Source: Promethearchaeota archaeon (GTDB taxonomy: Archaea; Asgardarchaeota; Lokiarchaeia; Sigynarchaeales; SOKP01). Taken from it: a DNA stretch of 6,781 nt. Location: the NCBI GenBank assembly GCA_030605085.1, contig JAUWBH010000223.1:1-6781 (forward strand). Direction: 5' to 3'. The position numbers and the translations under genes were made by a program. Under the pieces are notes generated by a model, which made no database searches, was not told where the DNA came from, and worked only from the letters and a program-made list of their open reading frames with translations. Below, piece by piece: positions 1 through 5,616 of this stretch (the stretch's first letter is position 1; each line of letters opens with the position of its first letter).

Positions 1-111
1 AAAAATGAGCTTATGAGTTATTTCTTTATCAATCGATAGGATTAACTTATGGGAAGTGTGTCCTACCAGTACAATTTGGCAATTTTTTTCTTGCATATTA
101 AATGTTCCCAT
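1..111 (-). CDS. N-terminal fragment of a gene leaving the left edge; possible CARF-like regulator
   Basis: Reading leftward from an ATG at 111-109 gives 37 codons without a stop up to the window edge. The peptide begins MGTFNMQEKNCQIVLVG and continues with HTSHKLILSI. A short hydrophobic strand (QIVLVG) is followed by His/Ser-rich residues, a helix and a second hydrophobic strand (KLIF). This resembles the first strand-helix-strand of a Rossmann-type domain, as in archaeal HFX_2341/CARF-type transcriptional regulators; that link is from memory and rests on few residues. A second ATG at 96-94 is an alternative start. No Shine-Dalgarno sequence precedes either ATG. A minus-strand TATA-like AATTATAAAT at 160-151 could drive it with an untranslated leader of about 18 nt. 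The rest of the gene must be seen before any function is assigned. Confidence 0.55.
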   Translation of the reverse strand, partial: MGTFNMQEKNCQIVLVGHTSHKLILSIDKEITHKLIF

Positions 112-150
112 AATAGTATATGATCAAAGAAATTAATAAATGAGTCCCTT

Positions 151-160
151 ATTTATAATT
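151..160 (-). promoter_or_regulatory. Possible TATA box for the left-edge gene
   Basis: The minus strand reads AATTATAAAT, centred about 44 nt before the ATG at 111. Transcription about 26 nt downstream would leave an untranslated leader near 18 nt. The region is very AT-rich, so chance matches are common. Confidence 0.25.
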
Positions 161-213
161 ATAACTATGTTTTTTTAAATACATATATTATTCAAAATAT
201 ATGATCACAAAAA

Positions 214-224
214 AGTATATAAAG
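214..224 (+). promoter_or_regulatory. Candidate plus-strand TATA box before the decayed DNRLRE gene
   Basis: AGTATATAAAG is a good archaeal TATA-box match and is preceded by an A-rich stretch that could serve as BRE. It would place a transcription start near 240-250, upstream of the 312-643 pseudogene, and may be the surviving promoter of that gene. Confidence 0.35.
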
Positions 225-295
225 AAAAAATTCTTAATAACTATTACACCTTAAAATAAAAAAGACAAAAGAAAAATAGGGAGATAGGGCGAGAT

Positions 296-311
296 CTATA
301 GAATTCTATAG
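296..311. repeat. Perfect 16-bp palindrome
   Basis: CTATAGAATTCTATAG is identical to its own reverse complement over 16 bp; the match stops at the next pair outward (295 T, 312 C). It lies between the plus-strand TATA box near 214 and the pseudogene. It could be an operator for a dimeric DNA-binding protein, possibly the regulator encoded at the left edge, but nothing beyond symmetry and position supports that. Confidence 0.6.
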
Positions 312-643
312 CCAAAAGACAATTTTCTTTTTTCTGAGATTGATTTATTAGGACAATCTTTATTTTATCTAAAGGGTGGGGCATTACAAGAGAAAGAAAA
401 ATACTCTATAGCGGATAAAGACATTTACGTCGATACCGCTAATGTAATGTCTAATTATGGGGGAGTAAACAATTCAATTACGGAGTTTAGTATGTTCGGT
501 GATATTTCTATGCGTATTTTCATTTTCATTTTGACGATAAACTGGGCGATTATATCAGGGCAGAAATACCCTTAGAATTCTGGAATGTACTCCAAACTAT
601 GAACTTTACAGTTAGATTAATTGAGGAAAGTTGGGACGAATAA
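312..643 (+). pseudogene. Decayed DNRLRE-domain protein gene, frameshifted and truncated
   Basis: Two adjacent reading frames encode consecutive parts of one DNRLRE-type surface domain. The frame open from 312 to the TAG at 573-575 gives DKDIYVDTANVMSNYGG and, later, SMRIFIFI. The homology then moves into the frame ending at the TAA at 641-643, giving DDKLGDYIRAEIPLEFW and MNFTVRLIEESWDE. One missing T in the T run at 529-532 would restore ...FIFIFDDKLGDY..., the usual phenylalanine-aspartate strand of this domain. The intact membrane protein in this window shows the matching landmarks in the same order: DTYV, NYG, YYYFDV, and ESWDEMTITW. The decayed copy ends at ESWDE, where the intact protein continues. 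There is no start codon in frame between 312 and the homologous part, and no membrane segment is visible. An assembly error could explain the frameshift, but not the missing start and C-terminal part. Confidence 0.7.
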
Positions 644-648
644 TTTGT

Positions 649-653
649 GAGGT
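649..653 (+). promoter_or_regulatory. GAGGT ribosome-binding site deciding the TTG start at 663
   Basis: GAGGT lies 9 nt before the TTG at 663. The reading frame is closed by a TGA at 648-650 and has no ATG or GTG near this point, so the Shine-Dalgarno match supports TTG as the true start. Confidence 0.55.
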
Positions 654-662
654 TTAGATAAA

Positions 663-1019
663 TTGGTAATTAGAATTGACTGTTATCTAGCAAAATTAAA
701 GTATTTTAAGAGCAAGTATCCTAACGCTCATTTCAAGGTAATAACGACTACTTCTAAAAATATTCTTGCTCCAAGTAAGGAATTATTGATTGATGCAGGA
801 ATCTTCAAGAATCCTAATGGTATTAAGAATCCTAAAATGGATTTAGAGGAATTTAAAATTAGATTCATGGGGGAAATCTATTCAAATCTAAATGCCTGGT
901 CAAGATTATTAGACTTAAAAAATTTAGCAAAAGAGAAATCCGTTTTTCTTGTTTGTTATTGTAAAAACCCTGAGTTTTGTCATAGATCAATAATTAAAGA
1001 TATGATTGAAAGAATATAA
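663..1019 (+). CDS. DUF488-like protein
   Basis: A protein of 118 residues starting at TTG, preceded by a GAGGT ribosome-binding site. The diagnostic part is near the C-terminus: VFLVCYCKNPEFCHR at residues 94-108. This is the Cys-x-Cys...Cys-His-Arg signature of the DUF488 family (PF04343), where a hydrophobic strand leads into a cysteine/histidine cluster. C98, C100, C106, H107 and R108 are the candidate functional residues. The N-terminal part (YLAKLKYFKSKYPNAHF, residues 8-24) fits the 'fixed residues followed by LAK/FAK-L' start of archaeal members, so the gene looks full length for a small member. The biochemical role of DUF488 proteins is not established. The gene starts only 19 nt after the DNRLRE pseudogene ends and is followed 24 nt later by a small ORF with a similar ribosome-binding site, so those two may be co-transcribed. 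The reading frame is intact. Confidence 0.75.
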   Translation: MVIRIDCYLAKLKYFKSKYPNAHFKVITTTSKNILAPSKELLIDAGIFKNPNGIKNPKMDLEEFKIRFMGEIYSNLNAWSRLLDLKNLAKEKSVFLVCYCKNPEFCHRSIIKDMIERI

Positions 1020-1031
1020 TTCAAAAATAAA

Positions 1032-1036
1032 GAGGT
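1032..1036 (+). promoter_or_regulatory. GAGGT ribosome-binding site of the 33-codon ORF
   Basis: GAGGT is placed 7 nt before the ATG at 1044, which is ideal spacing. It is the main reason to regard the short ORF as translated, and it repeats the GAGGT seen before the gene at 663. Confidence 0.55.
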
Positions 1037-1043
1037 TTGAAAA

Positions 1044-1145
1044 ATGGGATGTTTTAAAGGTGAATTCAAGAATATATCGATACGCGATCAAGAAAAATGT
1101 CAAATCAAAAAAGCCACTCCGATTTATTATGAAAAGAACTCATAA
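1044..1145 (+). CDS. Small ORF of 33 residues, unknown
   Basis: ATG at 1044-1046, stop TAA at 1143-1145. The peptide starts MGCFKGEFKNISIRDQEKC and ends KKATPIYYEKNS. It has two cysteines (C3, C19), is rich in Lys/Arg, and has no membrane segment or signal peptide. A GAGGT ribosome-binding site sits 7 nt upstream, and the ORF begins 24 nt after the DUF488-like gene stops, so translation from the same transcript is plausible. It could be a genuine small protein or the 5' remnant of a longer gene that lost its 3' part. Its last third overlaps a stretch (1113-1136) that matches the RNase HI start region at 2791-2814 in 22 of 24 positions, but in a different frame. I recognise no family. Confidence 0.4.
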   Translation: MGCFKGEFKNISIRDQEKCQIKKATPIYYEKNS

Positions 1146-1193
1146 TTTTTAGATCAATATCATTCATAGAAAAGTTATTAAAGTTATAAGTGA

Positions 1194-1204
1194 AGATATA
1201 AAAG
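1194..1204 (+). promoter_or_regulatory. Candidate TATA box of the TPR-NYN gene
   Basis: AGATATAAAAG is centred about 56 nt before the GTG at 1255, implying a transcription start near 1226 and a leader of about 30 nt. This leader contains the purine-rich AGGGAAAA just before the start codon. Confidence 0.4.
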
Positions 1205-1254
1205 GGTAAAATGGGTTTTTTATGTAGAAGAAGAGAATAAAAATAGGGAAAATT

Positions 1255-2649
1255 GTGAGTGTAAGTAAGGAACTTTTTTTAAAAGCTAAGAGTTTGTATC
1301 AAGAAAAAAATTATCAAAAAGCCTTAAAAATTTATAAGAACCTTTCTATACAGCATCCTAACTATTATAGGGTTTGGAATAATCTCGGTTTATGCTATGT
1401 AAGATTAAATGATTATAAGAAAGCCATTGTTTGTTTTGAAAAAGCCATCGAAGTTAACTCGAAGAAAGAATTAATATGGAGTAATTTAGGTAAAGCTTAT
1501 TATCATAATGGCGAATTTTCTAAAGTAATCGGGACATATGAGAGAGCTTTAAAAATTTATCCAAATAACACCTTTTTTTGGAACGGAATTGGAGCGGTAT
1601 ATATCGAATTAAAACATTATAACAACGCTATTAAAGCTTTCAAGCAAGCTCTAAATATAGATCAAAAAAATCATACTGCTTGGTATAAATTGTGTATGGC
1701 ATATGGAAAAAAGGGAGTTGATTTTTCGTCAACTGAGTTTGAGCCTAATAGTGAGGTTTCATGGCATCAACTATCAAAAGCACTCTTAATTTCAAGCTAT
1801 TACGAAGATTCTCTCGACGCAATTAATAGAGCTTTATCATTAAATCCAAGTTTTAGTGCTGCTTTTATATTAAGTAATAAAATCAAGCTCATTATTAAAG
1901 AAAATGAAAAGTTAAAGAGTGCTGAATCTGAATTTAAAACTGATTCGAATAAAACAATTGAGAGAGATACATATTACGAGCGATTTAAAAAATTACAGGA
2001 AAAAAGAAAAAAGACTTTAAATGAACCTAAGTATCAAAAAGAGTTAAATATCGAAGAGAGATTTAAAAAGCTGCAAGAAAAATTTAAAAAAAGATCAATG
2101 CAAATTGACGATACTCTTGACTTTGACTCTACCAAACATGTGGAACCTCAAAAACCAAAAATAGAAGAGTCTCACAAACCTTTAACACAATTCTCAGCTG
2201 ATAAAAAGCTTATTTATATTAATAAAAAGTATTACAAAATAGATGAGTTAAATTTTGTTATCGATGGAGCAAATATAGCTCGAGAAGGAATATCAGATAA
2301 TAGAGGGGGGAAAATTTCAAGACTAAATAAATTATTTAATAAACTAAATAGCTTCGGAATTACTAAATACATTATTCTATGCGATAGATCATTGTACTAT
2401 ACTATAGACAAAAAAAAGGAATATAAGTATTTAGTAAAAAATGGCAGGGTATCCGAGACTCCCGGTGGCACCGAAGCAGACCATTTCATTCTCCAATACG
2501 CCAAGGATAATAACTCCTATATCATATCTAATGATAGATTTAAAGAATTCAGGGAGTTCTTTGGAAGGGCATGGCTTGATAAACGCCTAATAACATTCAA
2601 ATTTATAAAAGATAATTTGTATTTTGACAAAATTTATACCGCTTATTAA
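1255..2649 (+). CDS. TPR-repeat protein with C-terminal Zc3h12a/NYN-type ribonuclease domain
   Basis: A 464-residue protein starting at GTG. Residues about 4-140 form four tetratricopeptide repeats (for example VWNNLGLCYVRLNDYKKAI and WSNLGKAYYHNGEFSKVI), with a further degenerate repeat at about 168-200 (SWHQLSKALL...ALSLNP). Residues about 215-310 are charged and probably coiled or disordered. Here ERFKKLQEK occurs twice, 26 residues apart (242-250, 268-276). The C-terminal domain, from about 332, has the NYN/PIN-like nuclease motifs: FVIDGANIA (D337, N340), LCDRS (D377), TEADHF (D409) and SNDRF (D427). All expected acidic residues are present, so metal-dependent endoribonuclease activity is likely; the order and spacing fit the Zc3h12a-like branch. 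TPRs usually bind partner proteins, so they may recruit the nuclease to a complex. There is no signal peptide, so it acts in the cytoplasm. The ribosome-binding site (AGGG about 8 nt upstream) is weak. An RNase HI gene follows after 157 bases with its own promoter. Confidence 0.85.
   Translation: MSVSKELFLKAKSLYQEKNYQKALKIYKNLSIQHPNYYRVWNNLGLCYVRLNDYKKAIVCFEKAIEVNSKKELIWSNLGKAYYHNGEFSKVIGTYERALKIYPNNTFFWNGIGAVYIELKHYNNAIKAFKQALNIDQKNHTAWYKLCMAYGKKGVDFSSTEFEPNSEVSWHQLSKALLISSYYEDSLDAINRALSLNPSFSAAFILSNKIKLIIKENEKLKSAESEFKTDSNKTIERDTYYERFKKLQEKRKKTLNEPKYQKELNIEERFKKLQEKFKKRSMQIDDTLDFDSTKHVEPQKPKIEESHKPLTQFSADKKLIYINKKYYKIDELNFVIDGANIAREGISDNRGGKISRLNKLFNKLNSFGITKYIILCDRSLYYTIDKKKEYKYLVKNGRVSETPGGTEADHFILQYAKDNNSYIISNDRFKEFREFFGRAWLDKRLITFKFIKDNLYFDKIYTAY
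1975..2091 (+). repeat. In-frame duplicated segment within the TPR-NYN linker
   Basis: The peptide ERFKKLQEK plus a following KK pair is encoded at about 1978-2013 and again at about 2056-2091, 78 nt (26 codons) apart. The two DNA copies use different codons for Arg, Leu and Gln while keeping the same residues. That points to an old duplication kept at protein level. Confidence 0.6.
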
Positions 2650-2652
2650 AGC

Positions 2653-2659
2653 TTTTTTT
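2653..2659 (+). terminator. Poly-T archaeal terminator after the TPR-NYN gene
   Basis: A run of seven T begins 4 bases after the TAA stop at 2647-2649 and continues as CTCT. Archaeal RNA polymerase terminates at such oligo-T tracts without a hairpin. With a separate TATA box before the next gene, it suggests that the RNase HI gene is not co-transcribed. Confidence 0.5.
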
Positions 2660-2769
2660 CTCTAAAAATATTAAGAAACTTAAACTTAAAATACTTCAGC
2701 GCATTGCTTATAGATTTTATTAGCTTTTTAAAAATTTTAAATTGAGAAAATTTAGAAAAAAAAAGGTTG

Positions 2770-2779
2770 TTATAAATTT
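2770..2779 (+). promoter_or_regulatory. TATA box of the RNase HI gene
   Basis: TTATAAATTT, preceded by A-rich sequence, is centred about 32 nt before the ATG at 2807. Initiation about 26 nt downstream leaves only some 5-6 nt of leader, so the mRNA is near-leaderless. That agrees with the lack of any Shine-Dalgarno sequence before this start; the sequence there is CACTCCT. Confidence 0.55.
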
Positions 2780-2806
2780 AAATTAAAAAATTCACTCCTA
2801 TTTATT

Positions 2807-3235
2807 ATGAACAGAAATCCCGTTAAAAAAGGAGACAAACTTAAAATTTATGTGGATGGTGCTTCACGCGGTAATCCCGGTCCCGCTGCTAGCGCTTTTC
2901 TATTCGTTCATAACGATAACATTATCCATGATGAATGTGCTTTTAATGGAACTGCGACAAACAATACTGCCGAATATCAAGCTATAATTAACGCACTAAA
3001 AGTTGCTGAACGATTCTCACGAGGGCACATTCAAGTTTATTCTGACAGTAATTTAGCAGTCCAACAAATAAATAAGAAATGGAAAATCAATTATCCACAC
3101 TTATCGAAAATGGCTAGCGAAGTCTATAAGCTGTGCAAGAAATACGAAAAGGTGGAGTTTTTCCATGTTGGAAGGAATAATCCCTACATCCAAAAATGCG
3201 ATAAATTATGCAATGAAAGATTGGATGCTGAATGA
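2807..3235 (+). CDS. rnhA: Ribonuclease HI, archaeal type
   Basis: A compact 142-residue RNase H that cuts the RNA strand of RNA/DNA hybrids, acting in primer and R-loop removal. The motifs are clear: YVDGASRGNPGPAA (catalytic D17), NNTAEYQAI (E56), YSDSNLAVQQI (D80) and the C-terminal CDKLCNERL (D132), so all four metal-binding acidic residues are present. H120 in FFHVGRNNP sits where the family keeps its flexible-loop histidine. The basic protrusion of bacterial enzymes is absent, as in archaeal type HI proteins, and there is no N-terminal hybrid-binding domain. The start is the ATG at 2807, behind a TATA box and with almost no leader. The stop lies 68 nt before the stop of the convergent membrane-protein gene. 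A second, internally deleted copy lies at about 5617-5740; the last 27 codons of the two correspond, with 72 of 80 bases identical. Confidence 0.92.
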   Translation: MNRNPVKKGDKLKIYVDGASRGNPGPAASAFLFVHNDNIIHDECAFNGTATNNTAEYQAIINALKVAERFSRGHIQVYSDSNLAVQQINKKWKINYPHLSKMASEVYKLCKKYEKVEFFHVGRNNPYIQKCDKLCNERLDAE

Positions 3236-3303
3236 TTTTAAAATAATTAATAATAATATACCGTGAATGGGAATAAAAGCTATAGGTAAGGTAATTAATA
3301 TTA

Positions 3304-5376
3304 TTATGCCACGACCTTAACAGGGATAGCTATCTCCCCTTTCATTGAACCTCCACCTCCACCTCCACCTCCAGGGTCTCTGAAAATAAACGGATATGGA
3401 AAAAAATCGTCATCATCGTCTCTTCTATGACCACACCATTCACATATGTCTTGACCTCGAGGAATTGTTCTTCCACAATATGAACATCTCGCCTGACGTC
3501 TCTGAATTCGTGTCCTCCTTTCTATTCCATTCCTTAGTTCTTCGAGTTCTCTTATCCTTTCTATCATTCTTGCCCTATTTAGGTTCAAATTCTCTCGATC
3601 CTCACCAGCAAGATTCGCGAATCTATTCTGAAATTCTCTGAGAAAAATGCTCTCTCTATCACTAGATGGATGCATGTCCTGTTCCTGATAAGTTTTTTTA
3701 ATCATCTGGATACAATCTAAAATATCTTCCTTAAGATTATCTTCCTGAATTTTTTTAAGTAAAACCTCAAATTTAGAATTGAGAATCTGTAAGAAATAAG
3801 GATCGAAATTTCTAAAACTCCTTCTAAATAGAGACGTAGTGGGGCCTTTTTGAATAATAGAAAAAATGAATTTCTTACCATCCTGAAGCTTTAGGATTTG
3901 TAATAGAATGTCTTCAATTAAAGTTGGAAACCTCGAAGAACATGATCTTACAAATTGATTTAGCATACTAGGATGGGATGATAGGTTCTTGATAATATCA
4001 GTAGCTTCTAATATCGATTTGAATTCTGAAGGAGTAAAGACTCCTATGTATCCTTGACTAAGAAGGTATTGAACTACTGAGGGGTACCCACCCTCGAGCC
4101 TTATAGCAATTTCTTCTTTATAAACTCTTTTTGCTATAGGATCTCCCGCTCTCGTTAATTCTCTTAACAGTGGAAATGATAGATTACTCATTAGAATTCT
4201 GGTGTCATAGTCATGTTCAACCCATGCTTGAATATTTGAACAGTGTCCCCAAAACTCTTGCTCTGGCGTAATTCCACCAGTTCGTGATCCCATATGACCT
4301 AAATATCCTCCCTGTTTTCGGTATGCATCAGCAGCCTCATCAATAGAATCAATTTCGTCATACATGGGCACATCATATTTAGGTATATTGAGAATTAAAT
4401 GTACGCATTGAATAATTCTTCTCCCAGCAACATAGATAATCGTTCTATAATTTTCAAACTTAACCGTTATATAATCGTTTATCTCTTTCTCAAACAGTGC
4501 GGGTGAAGGCCGCATATAGGATGGCATATTAGGTATATTGAGATTTGGTCTAGGAAAGAGATCTGGTCTAGGAATGTGATTTGGTCTAGGATTTAGATTC
4601 CTTAATCTCCTTTCAAATTCCGCTCTTTCTCTCTCTCTATTCGGTCTATTTATTGGATTTCTATTATCATTCATCCAATTTGCTCGAAAATTGCTGGATG
4701 TTCTTTTATATTTCTTCGAATCAACTTTCACAAAAATCACAAATACCCCGACAATAATACCAACAACAGATAAAACTATGATAGAACTAATTATGGCAAT
4801 GGGGGATATACCTATATAATGCAATTCAATTATAGCATTCCAATTACCTTCCTTTGTACTTCCTTGTATATAGTCATTTGTTTCTCCCCCGATTACATAT
4901 AAACAAACGCCAACTCTCCCATTTTTTATTTGATTTGATGTTAACGGGATTCTAATATTAAAACCATCACAAAAAATATGACCTCGATATGTACTCTCAG
5001 TAGGCTTGTTGTTCCAAGTAATTGTCATCTCATCCCAACTTTCATAAGTAAGGTTCGCTCCAATATGTACCTCCCCCGATCCATATTCGAAATTTACTTC
5101 TATTCTTGCTTCTGTCCAATCTGCGGGGAGAGATGATACATCAAAATAATAGTAAGCTTGAACTTCACCATAATTACTATAATTACCAACACGAAGATAT
5201 TCTTCCGCTCCATAATTAATGTCTGGAAATTGCTCAGACACATATGTATCTTTCCTTATTCTCAAAGTTTTGTCATGACCCGCATTGTGCAATCCTATTG
5301 TTACGCCAATTATCACAAAAATTACAAAAATGATAAAAATCGCAAAACTTAATCTGGTTTTAATCCGATTATTCAT
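3304..5376 (-). CDS. Two-pass membrane protein: extracellular DNRLRE domain, cytoplasmic helical region and zinc ribbon
   Basis: A 690-residue protein from the ATG at 5376 (a TTG two codons earlier is possible; a stop lies just beyond it). Residues 10-29 form the first membrane segment. Residues about 36-188 are a DNRLRE-type beta domain (DTYVSE, NYG, YYYFDVSSLP, ESWDEMTITWNNKP), known from surface proteins. Residues 191-216 form the second segment, placing the rest in the cytoplasm. Next come an Arg/Asn/Pro-rich linker with three PRP repeats (about 264-278), a conserved-looking block (EQEFWGHCSNIQAWVEH; then GDPIAKRVYKEEIA and GGYPSVVQYLL) that I recall from uncharacterised archaeal proteins, and a charged helix (about 598-628). 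A zinc ribbon follows (C631, C634, C645, C648; CxxC-x10-CxxC), then an Asp run, a Gly8 run and a short hydrophobic tail. No enzymatic motif is visible. A transmembrane sensor or adhesion-linked scaffold is the natural guess. The GTPase lies upstream on the same strand, but 421 nt away. No strong ribosome-binding site is visible. Confidence 0.8.
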   Translation of the reverse strand: MNNRIKTRLSFAIFIIFVIFVIIGVTIGLHNAGHDKTLRIRKDTYVSEQFPDINYGAEEYLRVGNYSNYGEVQAYYYFDVSSLPADWTEARIEVNFEYGSGEVHIGANLTYESWDEMTITWNNKPTESTYRGHIFCDGFNIRIPLTSNQIKNGRVGVCLYVIGGETNDYIQGSTKEGNWNAIIELHYIGISPIAIISSIIVLSVVGIIVGVFVIFVKVDSKKYKRTSSNFRANWMNDNRNPINRPNRERERAEFERRLRNLNPRPNHIPRPDLFPRPNLNIPNMPSYMRPSPALFEKEINDYITVKFENYRTIIYVAGRRIIQCVHLILNIPKYDVPMYDEIDSIDEAADAYRKQGGYLGHMGSRTGGITPEQEFWGHCSNIQAWVEHDYDTRILMSNLSFPLLRELTRAGDPIAKRVYKEEIAIRLEGGYPSVVQYLLSQGYIGVFTPSEFKSILEATDIIKNLSSHPSMLNQFVRSCSSRFPTLIEDILLQILKLQDGKKFIFSIIQKGPTTSLFRRSFRNFDPYFLQILNSKFEVLLKKIQEDNLKEDILDCIQMIKKTYQEQDMHPSSDRESIFLREFQNRFANLAGEDRENLNLNRARMIERIRELEELRNGIERRTRIQRRQARCSYCGRTIPRGQDICEWCGHRRDDDDDFFPYPFIFRDPGGGGGGGGSMKGEIAIPVKVVA
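3349..3372 (-). repeat. Hexanucleotide repeat GGAGGT x4 encoding an eight-glycine run
   Basis: On the coding strand GGAGGT is repeated four times in a row, giving Gly8 near the C-terminus of the membrane protein. GGAGGT is also a consensus Shine-Dalgarno sequence. It is followed after TCA by an in-frame ATG (3345-3343) and 13 codons to the stop. The repeat could change length by slippage in steps of two residues without breaking the frame. Confidence 0.75.
4547..4591 (-). repeat. Three copies of an 18-bp tandem unit in the membrane-protein linker
   Basis: GGTCTAGGA (plus-strand reading) begins at 4547, 4565 and 4583, exactly 18 bp apart, with different 9-bp spacers. In the protein this gives three Pro-Arg-Pro blocks six residues apart in the linker just after the second membrane segment. 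Confidence 0.75.
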
Positions 5377-5382
5377 AATCAA

Positions 5383-5616
5383 TCAGAATTCCATTAAATC
5401 TTAACATTAACTATGAGTCTAATATTATTTTTCTTACTATTATTGACAAAAAAATATAACTATATATTTGAATCCTTTCATTTTTCTCTCTTGTTATCGA
5501 ATGCGCACCGAAAATTCTATAATCCAATAGATACTAATTTAGTATAAAGTCATAAGCAGATTTATATTGACATATTGTATATTATCTTTAAAATAATTCT
5601 AATTTTAAGAGTACCT
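5383..5616. other. Intergenic stretch without a visible gene
   Basis: This very AT-rich region upstream of the minus-strand membrane-protein gene has stops in all frames. It holds minus-strand TATA-like words (AATAATATTAG near 5418-5428 and AAATATATAG near 5460-5469), either of which might drive that gene, and a 15-bp inverted repeat at 5531-5545. On the plus strand, TTTAAAATA at 5587-5595 is placed before the RNase HI remnant much as the TATA box precedes the intact RNase HI gene. I see no RNA gene here. Confidence 0.4.
5531..5545. repeat. 15-bp inverted repeat (7-bp arms, 1-bp centre)
   Basis: ATACTAATTTAGTAT is symmetric around one central T. It lies in the intergenic region between the membrane-protein gene and the RNase HI remnant and could be a protein-binding site. 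In such AT-rich DNA a repeat of this size may also be chance. Confidence 0.4.

Noticed and set aside
117..207. Direct repeat TATATGATCA at 117-126 and 198-207
   Set aside because: Two 10-bp copies in an extremely AT-rich intergenic stretch, without conserved spacing to a promoter, are too weak to call an operator.
1211..1240. Nine-codon ORF MGFLCRRRE just before the TPR-NYN gene, with AGGGT 3 nt upstream
   Set aside because: It could be a leader peptide, but its ribosome-binding site is too close, it would lie before or across the likely transcription start near 1226, and there is no paired hairpin structure to suggest attenuation.
3396..3641. 81-codon plus-strand ORF inside the membrane-protein gene
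   Set aside because: It is antisense to the zinc-ribbon and charged-helix coding region, which has clear domain features. The antisense peptide has no recognisable motif and no promoter of its own.
5158..5352. 64-codon plus-strand ORF opposite the N-terminus of the membrane protein
   Set aside because: It lies antisense to the first membrane segment and DNRLRE domain; its Ile/Lys-rich peptide simply reflects the complement of that coding sequence.
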